A model generated the notes under the pieces. That model was not told the DNA's origin, made no database searches, and saw only the letters and a program-made list of their open reading frames with translations. 64,000 nucleotides of DNA from Prostheceraeus crozeri. Lineage: Eukaryota; Platyhelminthes; Polycladida; Euryleptidae. Below, in pieces: positions 12,701 to 24,703 of the stretch. The number at the start of each line of letters is the position of its first letter. The first letter of the stretch is position 1. The position numbers were made by a program, and so were the translations under genes. The stretch is taken from contig CAJQUW010015622.1 in assembly GCA_907163375.1 (NCBI GenBank), forward strand, positions 738,680 to 802,679, read 5' to 3'.

Positions 12701-13070
12701 GGAATCGCAAACATGTAAATCAAGTTTTAATCAAGAGCTTTCTTATCCTTTATTGGCATTTTGACAAAAAATGTACATTACACAATGCCGATTCTCGGAA
12801 AGAACAAGATGAGCAACATGAGAGACTCCTAATTATAACCCTACAGGCCTAGGCCTCCATGGCCAAAGCTTATGGCTGCAGGTATTTTCATATAGGCCTT
12901 AAGTTCTTAGAATCCCGGGATCCCGGGATTGAGATGGAAGCGGGATTGCAATCCCGGGATTAGAAAAGGATTCCGGGATTCGACATAATCCTAGCACAAT
13001 TTTTGAGCATAAAAGCATAAAAATTTAGGCATAAATTGTCTCTCTCAGAAGCATAAAATCACCATCCCTG
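9708..13070 (+). mobile_element. hAT-2 copy 1, BED-type hAT transposon (3,363 bp)
   Basis: The termini are a 20-21 bp perfect inverted repeat beginning CAGGGATGGTGATTTTATGC, flanked by near-identical 8-bp duplications. Inside lies a second set of GC-rich end-like sequences: TAGGGATGTCAGTCCC with CGGGATCCCG at about 10129, and clustered CCCGGGATT words at 12914-12985. The BED transposase lies between these inner ends. Either the inner repeats are subterminal sites or the autonomous element is nested in a non-autonomous one. Confidence 0.85.
10560..12434 (+). pseudogene. hAT-2 transposase copy 1, two frameshifts
   Basis: About 620 codons. An N-terminal BED finger (residues about 10-55: VWAHF, CRECP, HLKSVH) would bind the element ends. 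The first catalytic Asp is in TFDEWTS, the second in CTDGASLMKA, and the C-terminal hAT dimerisation block contains PPTSVESERAFSVAG with RNRLSDKNLHSL. A long acidic insert (DSDEGDSEEEEASDD) lies mid-protein. Comparison with copies 2 and 3 shows a 2-nt loss near 11031 and a 1-nt loss near 11630; otherwise the frame is open from the ATG to the stop after 12431. This is the least damaged copy. The minus-strand ORF at 10709-11029 is antisense. Confidence 0.9.
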
Positions 13071-13083
13071 CTCATGATCTGAA

Positions 13084-13289
13084 CCAAGTTGTGGATCCAG
13101 GTCAAACCAGATGTTCCATTTTGAAAAACAAGTCTGCACTGGATGCGAAGCACTGTGCATTTCGCTTACAACCAGCAAGCATGGTCACGTTCTCATAGTC
13201 ACCGGTGGTGAGCGAAATGCACAGTGCCTCACAGTGCAGACTTCTTTTTCATAACCGGACATCTGATTTAACCTGACTCCACAACTTGG
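13084..13289. mobile_element. Foldback MITE F, copy 1 (206 bp)
   Basis: An imperfect palindrome along its whole length: CCAAGTTGTGGA...CAGGT at the left returns inverted at 13265-13289, and the GTCTGCACTG and GCACTGTGCATTTCGCT words return inverted near the centre. Copies follow hAT-2 at 22007-22215 and 35948-36153. There is no coding capacity; the short ORFs across it are by-products. Confidence 0.8.
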
Positions 13290-14250
13290 ATCGCATAGTG
13301 GATGAACTACTTAATAATCGCCATTCATCTCAGACTATTTCAATTAGGCCTACTCAATTAAATGCTGATCATTTCTTTCTTATAGACTTTACAGGAACAG
13401 ATGATGTATAGTTCTGCCTCCTGCTTGGAAAATTGATCTTTGTTGTTCAGGTTAGTACTGAGACTGCAATTCAACACTTCTCGATAACCAAAACTGATGC
13501 AAATTAGTGGTAAATGCAGTATAAATGGAAAGTAATATCTATTATGTAGACTCACTACACGAGTAAGTGACTCACACTATTCAAATCACCCATGCCAATT
13601 CGTCACTGACGGTTGGATTATGTGAAGCAGAAAATTCTACATAAAGAGAACTACATGTAGAAAAAGTAAAATTTCATATACTGTTTATCTACATGTAAAT
13701 ATACTGTAGAACGATTTGTTTCGAAATCCCGGCATTGGCTAAGATATTTCGGGATGCGTAAATCTAGGGATTGCAGTCCCTACTATTTGTTTCAACACTG
13801 AATTCTTAGCCGTGAATTACACTAAATAATAATACATGTGAGTGATGTCTGCTTTGAAGACTCTACAAGAATGAGTCTTTCCGCAATCTCGGAAAAGTTA
13901 GATTTGTTTCAGAAGTACATGAACAGATTGTTTCGAGGACAAAACATGTCGCTAGCAATATATGAGTGTCAGGTTACGCTAATTTTGAAAACCGACTATA
14001 TAAAAGACAACCCGAGTCCTTTAACCCACTGTCAGGAAGATCCGGTATGCAAGGAGAAGCCATGGCATCATCGACACTGAAGACCTCAATAAGTTAATGA
14101 TTGATGTAGTGCTAATCAATGTAGTAATCAATTAGTACCTCAATGTAATTCTGATGTTTATGTAATTCAATACTCATGCACCGGAAACCATTGATGAGAT
14201 CAAATGCATTTACTATGAGTGATCATTGATCAATGTTTTATGAATGTGGG
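13290..14250. repeat. Module D, copy 1
   Basis: Repeated at 22216-23190 and 36154-37100. It has no supported gene. It contains a near-palindromic TAGGGATTGCAGTCCCTA at about 13754, which resembles the inner end of hAT-2 at 10129 and could be a displaced terminus. The 80-aa ORF at 13838-14080 is kept in copy 3 but disrupted in copy 2 and has no recognisable domain. Confidence 0.75.
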
Positions 14251-14259
14251 TAGGTAGGC

Positions 14260-16200
14260 TTGCATTTATTTGCATAGTTGTATCAATAATTGATGTACAA
14301 AATTAAGACTTCACAACATGCCGAAGGACGACAAACCTAAGGAACATGCTAAAATTCCTTGCTCGTGTATCCGGCAAAAATATGCACTAAATCTGAGAAG
14401 AATGTTGTCGGATGAATTTATTCCCATTAGAATCGCTCGCATATAGAACATAAAATATTTTCATGCGACCTTTTTCATTGCGTATAATAAAAATGACAGC
14501 TCACAAACAAAAACTTATGTCATGAAAATTTCAATAATTATTGAACAGTCCATACTTCGGAACACTCGAGTCACGAGAAGTAATAAGATACTGCAAGTGC
14601 GACGAAAGTCAATGCTATCAATTCGATTTCTATGAATATTATGATCGCTGAATGATTTAATCTTTCCTGTCGCATCGTAGATTGTAACCATGTTTTCATG
14701 CGCTTTAAAGAGTTGAAGCTTCTTTCGGTTGATGTCGTATACAAAAAGGTGCAACAGTCAAAAATAAAGTCAGTTTTATTACTTCATCATATAGTATTCT
14801 CCGTTCATGGGGAAAATTCACAATTATGGTCAGCACCTCCTCAACACTAGAATACGAGTGTTGCTCTTTCAACATTCTAAGCGGAGTGGTCAGGTGATCT
14901 ATATCAAACAGGATATGCAGATTTGTGTCATTGCAAAGTCTAAAACGTTACAGAATTCAGTTCTGAACTATTTATCTATTTCTTGCTGATATTCTGCTGA
15001 GGAAGAATCAAAAGGGAGTGATCGAGCGTTAGGTAATCGTGGTGGACTCAAGTCTAACTTTCCGACTTTCGTCCGAGCGTCAGCAGTAACACTTCCGCAG
15101 ACTTTGAATAAATCTCTTCATGGTATCCATCTGCTGCGATGATCATATCAGAAACAGTTTTACTCTTATTTGTAAGAAGATTGCTCAATTATCAAGTGGA
15201 GAAAGAGCAGCTTTCGAAAGCGAAATAATAATGAAAGTATTTCCTGATTTAAATTTGTCTAGCAAGTTTCTCGCCTTCATTAATACATCATTTTTATGGT
15301 CATATGATGCAGTTTCTCTACAGTTCTAAAAGTTGGGAGGGGGGGACATCTCCTGTCTCCCCCTTGGTGGCAGAGCCCATCAGCACATTTGAGCGTAGAG
15401 GAATGTGTCCGTCTACGTGAGTGTGAGGAATACCAGTTTCGCCTCCCTACATCTCCTTGCCAAATATTTCTTGATTTGATGCGTCTACTGACAAATAGAC
15501 AGTAGCAACAGAGTAACAGAACATTGGTTCTGGAGGCTCTGATAACTCTTTAAAAAGCTACTGCACTGTGACTGGGCTTCCCAGCTGTATGTGATGATTA
15601 ATTGCTATTAGTAAGCCACCAGGAATCCCCACACACAATGAGACATACTACCAGCCTAACTAAAAATAGAATTCAATCTCAATAGCGACATCTCGACTTC
15701 TAATTTTACAAATACCGAATGTAGTTGCGGTGTCTAGCACACTGGATCCATTCACTTGTCATTTCAGGAGTTATTCATAGATGCTTCAATAAGTGGCATA
15801 ATAATTAAGTCGCTATCGATTGTTCAACAAGTGGAAACTGTATAGATTTTCGAATATTTTTTGACATTTTTCATAATGTTTCTCATTCAATGTTGTATTA
15901 CAGTTGTGTTGACATATGCCTCTGCTTTGAATAAAATGTTTGATTGAGAATTTCCCACCAACTTACATTTTAGTCATTCATGTACACATAGGTACAAGGA
16001 GAAGAAAGTTTAATAAAATAGCAAGAATTAAAAAAATAATTTTTTCTTAAACTACCACTGCTACTTCGATTCACTTCAGGAGTAGATCAATTGTATGGCC
16101 ATCGTCGCGAGTCTGTCAATTTCCAGCTGCGATGCGTGTGGTGATTCATCCACTATCTATGGCACGAAAAATTGAAGATGCAGTTGACCAGAAATGTGAA
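14260..16200. repeat. Module B, copy 2
   Basis: Closely matches module B copies 1 and 4 with few indels. It contains the second hAT C-terminal relic (14515-14920). No other gene is visible. Confidence 0.85.
14515..14920 (-). pseudogene. hAT C-terminal relic, module B copy 2
   Basis: Same signature as 7651-8105; the HNIHRNRIDSIDF ending is in a longer open frame here, and the LYDE / TERSF part is in another frame. It is broken like its sister copies. Confidence 0.7.
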
Positions 16201-17229
16201 AAATGCGAAAACAGGAATGACTGGATAGAGACAGAACGTTGGCCAACATACGGCTTTAGCACAACCTGACACATACATGTTGCTCTATATCCCAGCAATA
16301 TTCTTCTACATTCCCATATTTTCGAGAGGGTTCACAACTAAACAGACTCTCCTTCTGTTCAACTGTATTATTCTATTCCTCATATCGCCATATAGTTGGA
16401 TGAAATTTTGTAAAAATCTCTGAGGTTCATGACCAGGGATGGTGATTTTAATGCAAGAAGCATAAAACAGGGGACAAGAAGAAATATTTTCCTCGCCTTT
16501 TCTTTTTTTGAATTAAAAAGCATGTTTATATCTTTGAGACATAAATGAACATTTTTAATAATCGAATTAATTTTAGGTGTCCATCGCTTCATGTATTTTG
16601 ACAAGCAATTACACGATGTGCAATTAGGATTGATTAATTAATAAGAACCTGATTAATTTTGTATCAAGGAAATAATCATTTGTGATTGTGAAATGCGATT
16701 TATAATTAAAATTAGAATATTTTCAATAGCGGTCGTTTCAAATGCGTAATGAGACTCATAGAGTCATAGTCAACATCATCATTGCCAATTGGCTCAAATT
16801 ACTATCATATCGCAATATCACGATGACATATTTAATATAATACACGTCTGATATCAGCTACGTATGATTTCGACTAGGGATGTCAGTCCCGGGCAAGCAA
16901 GGAGTCGAGTGTGACCATTTGTGTTGATATTGTCATTATCAATTGACAGCATTCAATTCTGGATAGTTTCCTGGGCGCGTGGAATTTATGAACCAATAGG
17001 ACAGGTGTTGTCAAACGCAACAAAGAAGAGAAAACCCATCAAAGTTTATCACGTGACAGAGACGATGTGTTCTTTTCTCTAGGAATGTCAAAGATCACCA
17101 GATTATAAGCACAGAACAATAGAATGACGCTACAAAGGCAGCGATGTGTTCCCTTTGAGTTGAACAGTGCGTCGAGTCGAGTGTCGACCAATAACAGTGA
17201 GATGCAGCTAAGAACAAAATGTAAAGTTC

Positions 17230-17237
17230 ATCATGAC
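17230..17237. repeat. hAT-3 left target-site duplication
   Basis: ATCATGAC, repeated exactly at 19364-19371. The uninterrupted site occurs in hAT-2 copy 1 near 10497 and in copy 3 near 33371. Confidence 0.95.
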
Positions 17238-19363
17238 CAGAGCCAACCGTTTTCCGCGCTAACTTTTTAAAAAACTCCGCGTTGTTTTTCCAAGTTGAAA
17301 TATGAAAATTCCGCGCTGTTAATAAGCCCATATTTTCTTGGCCAAACAAAAAGAAATTTATGAAACTCGTCATCAAAACAATTTAATTCAACAAATTACA
17401 TTTTCTTCAAAATGATGATTATGTGATGGTGAAAATCAATTCTTTGGGTGAGAACAATTGCTCGAAACAACAACAAAAATGTAGAATAACTCAGTGGTTC
17501 ACTGCAGCTTTCAAAGGCCCCTCCACATTTCCATATGTAAGCGAATGACGCTTTGATGTCAACACCAACTTGACCAAGTTGAAGCTTCGTTCTGGCAATT
17601 GAACGATATAAATCTCATTCAACGTTGGTGCAACCATCCATTTTTAGCTCATCCTTCACTCTTGAGAAGTCGCCATCAAATAGTGAAATTTGAGATGGAT
17701 CGAGTAATCGTATTGATTTTAGCAAATTTATTCCAGGTTGTTTTGTTCCAAGATATTCATTCAGTTTCGAGCGAGGCAGAAAGAGGACCTTCAACGACAA
17801 TCATCCCCGATTCAGATTCTGATGGCAGAAGCATTAAGGCTGTAAATGTCCAGTTTCCTTTCAGAATGTTTAGGCAGAGAAATATAATTTTCGTATCGTT
17901 GGAATTGACAAGCATCTAACACCCCAATGATTTTCTCACATGTCCATCAGTAAATAGCAACTGTTCCATCATGATTTGTGATTCCAACAATCGAGCAGTT
18001 CTGCAAAGCTTTCGTATCACCTACTTCCCTTCGTTCTTTTTCGATGAATTTCTGATACATAATGAATAAAGTTAGCATGATATCGAACTGCAGCAAACCA
18101 ATATCCATCTCGCAACGATTGGATTTGGAGGACATGTTGGATTTTCAACGTTACAAGACCTCAGAAAAGACAAAAAACGATTTCGTCGGGATGGTGCTTT
18201 TACCAAAACAGATTTGATTAGTGCAATAAACCGATCCACCCTCTAGAATGAATGCCTCCAGGCATTTCCTGCCAATTCACAACATGAGCAAGACAATGAA
18301 TGTAGTTGCATTTGGCCACAACAATGAAAGTATATCAGTCCACCATTTGCGCATGTAAGACGCACCATATCGGGTTTTACAAAAAACAAAATGCTGTTGA
18401 AGTCAATCGAAAAGGTCGCTGCAGCATTGAATGATAGTCTGTGAAGCTGTGAAAAATTAACGCTATTCGAGAATAACAGATTTAACCACATGATTTTGAA
18501 TCTTCGTTTTCGAGAGGTCGGAACAGAATATTCAAGAAGTGGACGATACAGTGATCTGTTGTTTCATCTGTGAGACTCAGAGTAATGCTTTCGTCCTTTT
18601 GGTAAAAATATTCTTTAATTGATGTATCTCTATTCACAAATAGCTTTGGGAAGCAGTTAGAGCGAAGATTTGAATAGAAACCACTTCCCTGAACATATTT
18701 CTGTAAAAATTGACGAACTGAATGAATCACTGTCTGCGCTTATCCAAGGCTATATTTGCTTCTGCAAACATTTGAACGAAATCACTCACCAAAGCGTCTT
18801 TTTGATAATTTCGCATCTGAAGCTCTTTGAAAAGCAAATCAATCGTTCCCTGCCTCTTGGCTTCTGGTTCCAGGGGATTGCAATAGATTTTCGTGTTTTC
18901 TTTCTTCTTGCTTTTGATTGATCTTTCATAGTCTGAGAGCGAATATGATCAATCGCTTTGTTACTTACTGAGCAAAATAAAATACCACCATCAGCGTAAA
19001 AATGTTTTCCAAACTCTTTGGCTCTACTAGCTGCCGTTATGCGCGCCGACACGTGAGACATTTTGTTTTGCAAATGGCCATGTAGGACACGACACAAGTT
19101 GTTTTTTCATTCTTTCCCGTACGCACGGATCACCAGTACTCCCCTTTAACATTCCCCTCCAATCACGATTGTTGCGATACGTGCATGACTCAAATACTAT
19201 GAACTATGCAGGTATTTAATGGATTGACTGATATCTTATGTCTTCATTTGTTGAAATTTCTCATTTTTCTGAATTTCATGCAATTCCGCGCTTTTCTCCG
19301 GAATATACAGAATTCCGCGGTTTTCTCCGTTTTTCCGCGCTCCGCGGATAACAGTTGGCTCTG
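17238..19363 (-). mobile_element. hAT-3, CGGBP1-like hAT transposon (2,126 bp), nested in hAT-2 copy 2
   Basis: The ends are inverted repeats starting CAGAGCCAAC (left) and, on the reverse strand, CAGAGCCAACTGTTATCCGC. Both run into TTCCGCGC-rich subterminal words (17250-17320 and 19290-19345). Exact 8-bp duplications flank it and two paralogous empty sites exist in the window, so the boundaries are firm. It holds a decayed minus-strand transposase. Confidence 0.94.
17615..19097 (-). pseudogene. hAT-3 transposase (CGGBP1-like), heavily decayed
   Basis: Pieces in several minus-strand frames, in order: 18786-19097 with a finger-like N-terminus (AKEFGKHFYADGGILFC, then SNKAIDHIRS), resembling the DNA-binding region shared with CGGBP1; 18482-18730 with the first catalytic Asp region LTDETTDHCIVHFLNILF; and 17615-17800 with LLKSIRLLDPSQI, usual in the region before the dimerisation domain. 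The finger has lost its second Cys (CSVS). Several stops and frameshifts separate the pieces. The plus-strand ORF at 17599-17919 is antisense. Confidence 0.75.
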
Positions 19364-19371
19364 ATCATGAC
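19364..19371. repeat. hAT-3 right target-site duplication
   Basis: ATCATGAC, identical to 17230-17237. Confidence 0.95.
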
Positions 19372-19427
19372 CTAAATTACGATCCGTCGACCTCACGTCC
19401 TTTCAGGATTCCCATGCTATTTGTGAC

Positions 19428-21350
19428 ATGAACTATAAGGAGTACAAATCGACCGGAGTTTGGGCACATTTTTTGCGTGATGAAGATGGGCAGTCTGCGT
19501 GTTGTCGTGAATGTCCAAAGGTCATCAAATGCACGGGTGGCTCAACCAAAGGATTGCATACTCATCTCAAGTCAGTTCACAGGACTTCAACATATTCGTC
19601 AGCATCATCTAACATGCAAGATGAGAGCTGCGAATCATCACCGCATCCACCGAAGAAGCAGGAACAGAAGTTGAATGATCCTGCACAGCTATCTATTTCG
19701 AAATATTTCAAGCCACTTGACGAGAGGTAATTGGAATTCAGAGTAGCACGTATGGCTGCGAAAGACAATATGTCATTTAACACTCTCGCGACGTCAGAAG
19801 ACTTGAGATTTCTCTTCAAATCTAAGTTTGGTCGCTTCCCGGATTCAAGATCGACAATCCAGAAGACAGTGTTCAACTTCGAAACTTTCGTGTCTAACCT
19901 CATAAAGAAACGTATTAACTCTCGAAAAGCGGACAATGCAAAGTTTTCTGTAACATTCGACGAATGGACATCTATCAATAATCGACGCTACATGAACATC
20001 AATCTCCACGACTATTGTGAGGCCGATGAAGGCCGTGTGTTCTACTGTCTTGGTCTCGTCCGAATCTTTGAATCGATGCCTGCTGATAATGCCTTGAACT
20101 TATTAAAACACGACTCTCTAAATATGACCTAGAACTGACGGACATCATCGCTTTTCTGCACGGATGGAGCCAGTCTTATGAAAGCTGTCGTGGGTAAGCT
20201 AAGCAAATGTACAGCATCAACTGTAACTTGTCACATGGCATTCACCTATCTGTTAGTGATGCCATGTATGACAGAAATCTTTCATCTAAGTGTTCAATAG
20301 TGACTGAATCGGACGAAGGAGATTCAGAAAGAGGAAGAAGCCAGTGATGATATCGCACCCTTGTCGCCTTCTTACAAAGTCATGTGTTGAGAAAGTTCGT
20401 CGCATAGTGAGTTTTATTCCGAAAGTCTCCTGTTGTAAAACGACAAATTACAGGTTTTCGTGAAGGAATCTTTTGGCAAGGAACTTGTTCTGATTCTCGA
20501 AATTCGATTCGTTTGGAACAGTATGCAAGATTAAGTTGGAAAGAATCTTAAAGCTTCAGACAATTGTGGTTCCAACAAGCTTTGGCTTTCTTTACACAAA
20601 GACCATCTTTTTTCTCAGCTCAGAAGAGCTGGGTGTGAGTGATCCAAAATGTGTGTGATACCTTGCTTCCAATTTCTAACAGCTTTGACACATTTGAATC
20701 AGCGGAACATCGACTTGACCACTGCAGAGCATGTGATTGATTTTGTCACAATGAAAGCTGGAGAACTTGAACAATCAAATATGCAAAGTAAGCATTTGCG
20801 TTATTGGAATAAGAGAATGACTCAACGATCAACCAAGATGACTAAGATGCACGCTCTCTTGCAAAGTGGCAATTTCGAAAAGGTCGTCGATCCAACAAGC
20901 GAAGCAATTCATTACAAAGCTCCTCGAACAAGTCAATTTATCGCCATGTGACCACTTATTGAAGCTGATCATGCACTCCGATCAATCACAGTCATCAAGT
21001 GATGATGGACAAAGAATGGAAGAAGTGAGGAATCTATAACCAATGAGCTAAAACTCTTTCTTGAAGAAACAGTCACTGATTAATTCCGAGCGGTGTCTGA
21101 GCCACCGCTATGTCGTGTTGTCTCAAAGGAGTTGGATTATTTGAAGACCACATCAAAAAGAGACGAAATTCTGGAGCAGGTTTTCAAATGGCATTCGTAG
21201 TGTTCCACAACAAGCGTCGAAAGTGGGAAAAGAGCTTTTTAGTGTGGCTGGATCATATTGCACGAAAGTTAGGAATCGGCTGAGCGACAAAAACCTGCAT
21301 TCATTGTGTGTGCTGAAATGGTTTTTTTGCCAAGATTTCCCTTCCTATAG
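19428..21350 (+). pseudogene. hAT-2 transposase copy 2, many frameshifts
   Basis: The same protein as 10560-12434. The BED finger is intact (VWAHFLRDEDG, CRECP, HLKSVH). TCA has become TAA at 19728-19730. The next stretch (19731-20132) reads cleanly through TFDEWTS. From about 20085 to the end, single-base insertions occur every few tens of bases, so only fragments such as NRLSDKNLHSLCVLKW (near 21270) stay in frame. Insertions clearly outnumber deletions, unlike the few lesions of copies 1 and 3. Confidence 0.88.
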
Positions 21351-22006
21351 TGTGATGGGATTTTGTTTGTTGATATTTTGTTCGCTATTCTGGAACCAAA
21401 TGCTCAAAATTATTGAGCGATTTTGTGACTTACATAGAATATGAGAGTATTCTAATTACATGTAGAATTCATACGCATTCCCCTAAAACAAGCTTCTGTC
21501 TCTCATCACAGGCAAAGAGTACCTATTACACAAGTAGCACTGATACTATCAAAATAAAAGCACCATAAAAGTTATACTAGAACCACAATAGAAAGTTAAG
21601 GTTGATGTAAGTTGATCTTAAGGAATCGCAAAAACATGTTAAAATCAAGTTTTAATCAAGAGCTTTCCTTATCCTTTATTGGCATTTTGACAAAAATGTA
21701 CATTACACAATGCCGATGATCTCGGAAAGAACAAGATGAGCAACATGAGAGACTCCTAATTATAACCCTACAGGCCTAGGCCTCCATGGCCAAGAAGCTT
21801 ATGGCTGCAGGTATTTTCATATAGGCCTTAAGTTCTTAGAATCCCGGGATGAGATGGAAGCGGGATTGCAATCCCGGGATTAGAAAAGGATTCCGGTGAT
21901 TCGACATAATCCTAGCACAATTTTTGAGCATAAAAGCATAAAAATTTAGGCAATAAATTGTCTCTCTCAGAAGCATAAAATCACCATCCCTGCTCATGAC
22001 TCTGAA

Positions 22007-22215
22007 CCAAGTTGTGGATCCCAGGTCAAACCAGATGTTCCATTTTGAAAAACAACGTCTGCACTGGATACGAAGCACTGTTGCATTTTCGCTTACAACC
22101 AGCAAAAGCATGGTCACGTTCTCATAGTCACCGGTGTGACGAAATGCACAGTGCATCACAGTGCAGACTTCTTTTTCATAACCGGACATCTGATTTAACC
22201 TGACTCCACAACTTG
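22007..22215. mobile_element. Foldback MITE F, copy 2
   Basis: Same palindrome as 13084-13289 with several one-base insertions. The minus ORF at 21836-22222 crosses it and the hAT-2 end and is not a gene. Confidence 0.78.
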
Positions 22216-23190
22216 ATCGCATAGTGGATTAACTACTTAATAATCGCCATTCATCTCAGACTATTTCAATTATGCCTACTCAATTTAAATGCTGATCATT
22301 TCTTTCAGTATTAGACTTTACAGGATCAGATGATGTATAGTTCTGCCTTCCCTGCTTGGAAAATTGATCTTAGTTGTTCAGGTTAGTACTGAGACTGCAA
22401 TTTCAACAGTCCCTCGATAACCAAAAATGATGCAAATTAGTGGTAAATTCAGTATAAATGGAAAGTAATATCTATTATGTAGACTCACTACACGAAGTAA
22501 GTGACTCACACTATTCAAAATCACCCATGCCAATATCGTCACTGACGGTTGGATTATGTGAAGCAGAAAATTCTAACATAAAGGAGAACTACATGTAGAA
22601 AAAGTAAAATTTCATATACTGTTTATCTACATGTAAATATACTGTAGAACGATTTGTTTCGAACTCCTGTCATTGGCCAAGATATTTCGGGGATGCGTAA
22701 ATCTAGGGATTGCAGTCCCTACTATTTGTTTCAACACTGAATTCTTAGCCTTGAATTACATTAAATAATAATACATGAGAGTGGATGTCTGCTTTGAAGA
22801 CTCTAATCCAAGAATGAGTCTTTCCGCAATCTCGGAAAAGTTAGATTTGTTTCAGAAGTACATGAAACAGATTGATTTCGAGGACAAAACATGTCGCTAG
22901 CAATATATGAGTGTCAGGTTACGCTAATTTTGAAACCCGACTATATAAAAGACAACCCGAGTCCTTTAACCCACTGTCAGGGAGATCCGGTATGCAAGGA
23001 GAAGCCATGGCATCATCGACACTGAAGACCTCAATAAGGTAATGATTAATGTAGTGCCAATCAATGTAGTAATCAATTAGTGCCTCAATGTAATTCTGAT
23101 GATTATGTAATTTAATACTCATGCATCGGAAACCATTCATGAGATCAAATGCATTTACTATGAGTGATCAATGATTTTATTGAATAGTGG
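22216..23190. repeat. Module D, copy 2
   Basis: Equivalent to 13290-14250 but with scattered single-base insertions that break the short ORFs. No gene. Confidence 0.75.
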
Positions 23191-23199
23191 GTATGTAAG

Positions 23200-24555
23200 G
23201 CTTGCATGTATTTGCATAGTTGTATCAATAATTGATGTACAAAATTAAGACCTTCACAACATGCCGAAGGAACGACAAACCTAAGGAACATGCTAAAATT
23301 CCTTGCTCGTGTATCCGGCAAAAATATGCACTAAATCTGAGAAGAATATTGTCGGATGAATTTATTCCCATTAGAATCGCTCGCGCATAGAAGATAAAAT
23401 ATTTTCATGTGACCTTTTTCATTGCGGATAATAAAAATGACTGCTCACCAATAAAAACTAATGTTCATGAAAATTTCAATAATTTATTGAACAGTCCATA
23501 CTTCGAACACTCGAGTCACGAGAAGTAATAAGAGACTGCAATGCGACTGCAAGATGTGAAAGTTCAATGCTATCAATTCGATTTCAATGAATATTATGAT
23601 CGCTGAATGATTTAATCTTTCCTGTCGCATCGTAGATTGTAACCATGTTTTTCATGCGCTTTAAAGAGTTGAAGCTTCTTTCGGTAGATGTCCGTATACG
23701 AAAAGGTGCAACAGTCAAAAACAAAGTCAGTTTTATTGCTTCATCATATACTATTCTCAGTTTCATGAGGAATACTCAACATTCTAAGCGGAGTGGTCAG
23801 GTGCTCTATATCAAACAGGATATGCAGATTTGTGTCATTGCAAAGTCTAAAACGTTATAGAATTCAGTTCTGAAATATTTTTCTATTTCTTGCTGATATT
23901 CTGCTGAGGAAGAATCAAAAGGGAGTGGTATCGCGACGTGTTAGGTTGAATCGTGGTGGACTCAAGTCTAACTTTCCGACCTTTCGTCCGAGCGTCAGCA
24001 GTAACACTTCCGCAGACTTTGAATAAATCTCAACGTGGTTATCCATCTGCTGCGATGAACATATCAGAAACAGTTTTTACTCTTATTTGTAAGAAGATTT
24101 CTCAATTATCAAGTGGAGCAAGAGCAGCTTTCGAAAGTGAAATAAGTATGAAAGTATTTCCTGATTTAAATTTGTCTAGCAAGTTTCTCGCCTTCATTAA
24201 TACATCATTTTTATGGTCATATGATGCAGTTTCTCTACAGTTCGAGAAGTTGGTGAGGGGGGACATCTCCTGTCTCCCCTTGGTGGCAGAGCCCATCAGC
24301 ACATTTGAGCGCAGAGGAATGTGTCCCGTCTACTTGAGAGCGAGGAGTGCCAGTTTCGCCTCCATAGACCTCCTTGCCAAATATTTCTTGATTTGATGCG
24401 TCTACTGACAAATAGACAGTAGCAACAGAGTAACAGAACATTGGTTCTGGAGGCTCTGATAACTCATTGAAAAGCTACTGCACTGTAACTGGGCTTCCCA
24501 GCTGTATGTGATGATTAATTGCTATTAATAAGCCACCAGGAGTGCCCACACTACA
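23200..24555. repeat. Module B, copy 3 (shortened, B')
   Basis: Matches module B with an internal deletion near 23770 (about 70 bp lost around the LTIIV / FPHEL part of the relic) and departs from the other copies after GCCACCAGGA at about 24540. The indel-rich zone ends near 24250. Confidence 0.8.
23480..23790 (-). pseudogene. hAT C-terminal relic, module B copy 3
   Basis: Pieces of the LTLFLTVAP and TERSFNSLKRMK blocks on the minus strand; the most decayed of the five relics. Confidence 0.6.
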
Positions 24556-24703
24556 GAATTAAACATTTTGTTTAACTGCTTTGGTTTGCTAGAAGTGTGA
24601 TTAATTCGAAATCGCCGGGACATCGAGGAACTTATTAAGTGGACAAAAAGGAATTCCTAAGACTTTGCAGAGATAGGAAAAAAAGTCTTGCGTCGCTTGT
24701 GGA
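24556..24703 (-). other. Segment X plus start of A: 60-aa open frame of unknown origin
   Basis: The roughly 150-bp segment 24556-24703 joins B' to A and recurs at 38511-38662. On the minus strand 24783-24601 an open frame reads across it with FWKSKHF and INPQATQDFFSYLC. In the element T sites this frame is split at the GGATTAAT duplication, so the unsplit form here is the pre-insertion state. It looks like a fragment of a retroelement polyprotein, but I cannot name the family. Confidence 0.4.

Larger units (their letters stand above)
16434..21992 (+). mobile_element. hAT-2 copy 2, carrying nested hAT-3
   Basis: The same CAGGGATGGTGATTTTA termini as copy 1, flanked by TTCATGAC (16426-16433) and CTCATGAC (21993-22000). 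It is lengthened by the 2,126-bp hAT-3 insertion at 17238-19363. The parts at 16240-16790 and after 20085 contain many single-base insertions relative to copies 1 and 3, while 16790-20080 is clean. Confidence 0.87.

Noticed and set aside
21836..22222. 128-aa minus ORF
   Set aside because: Spans the hAT-2 right end and MITE F; not kept in the other two copies.
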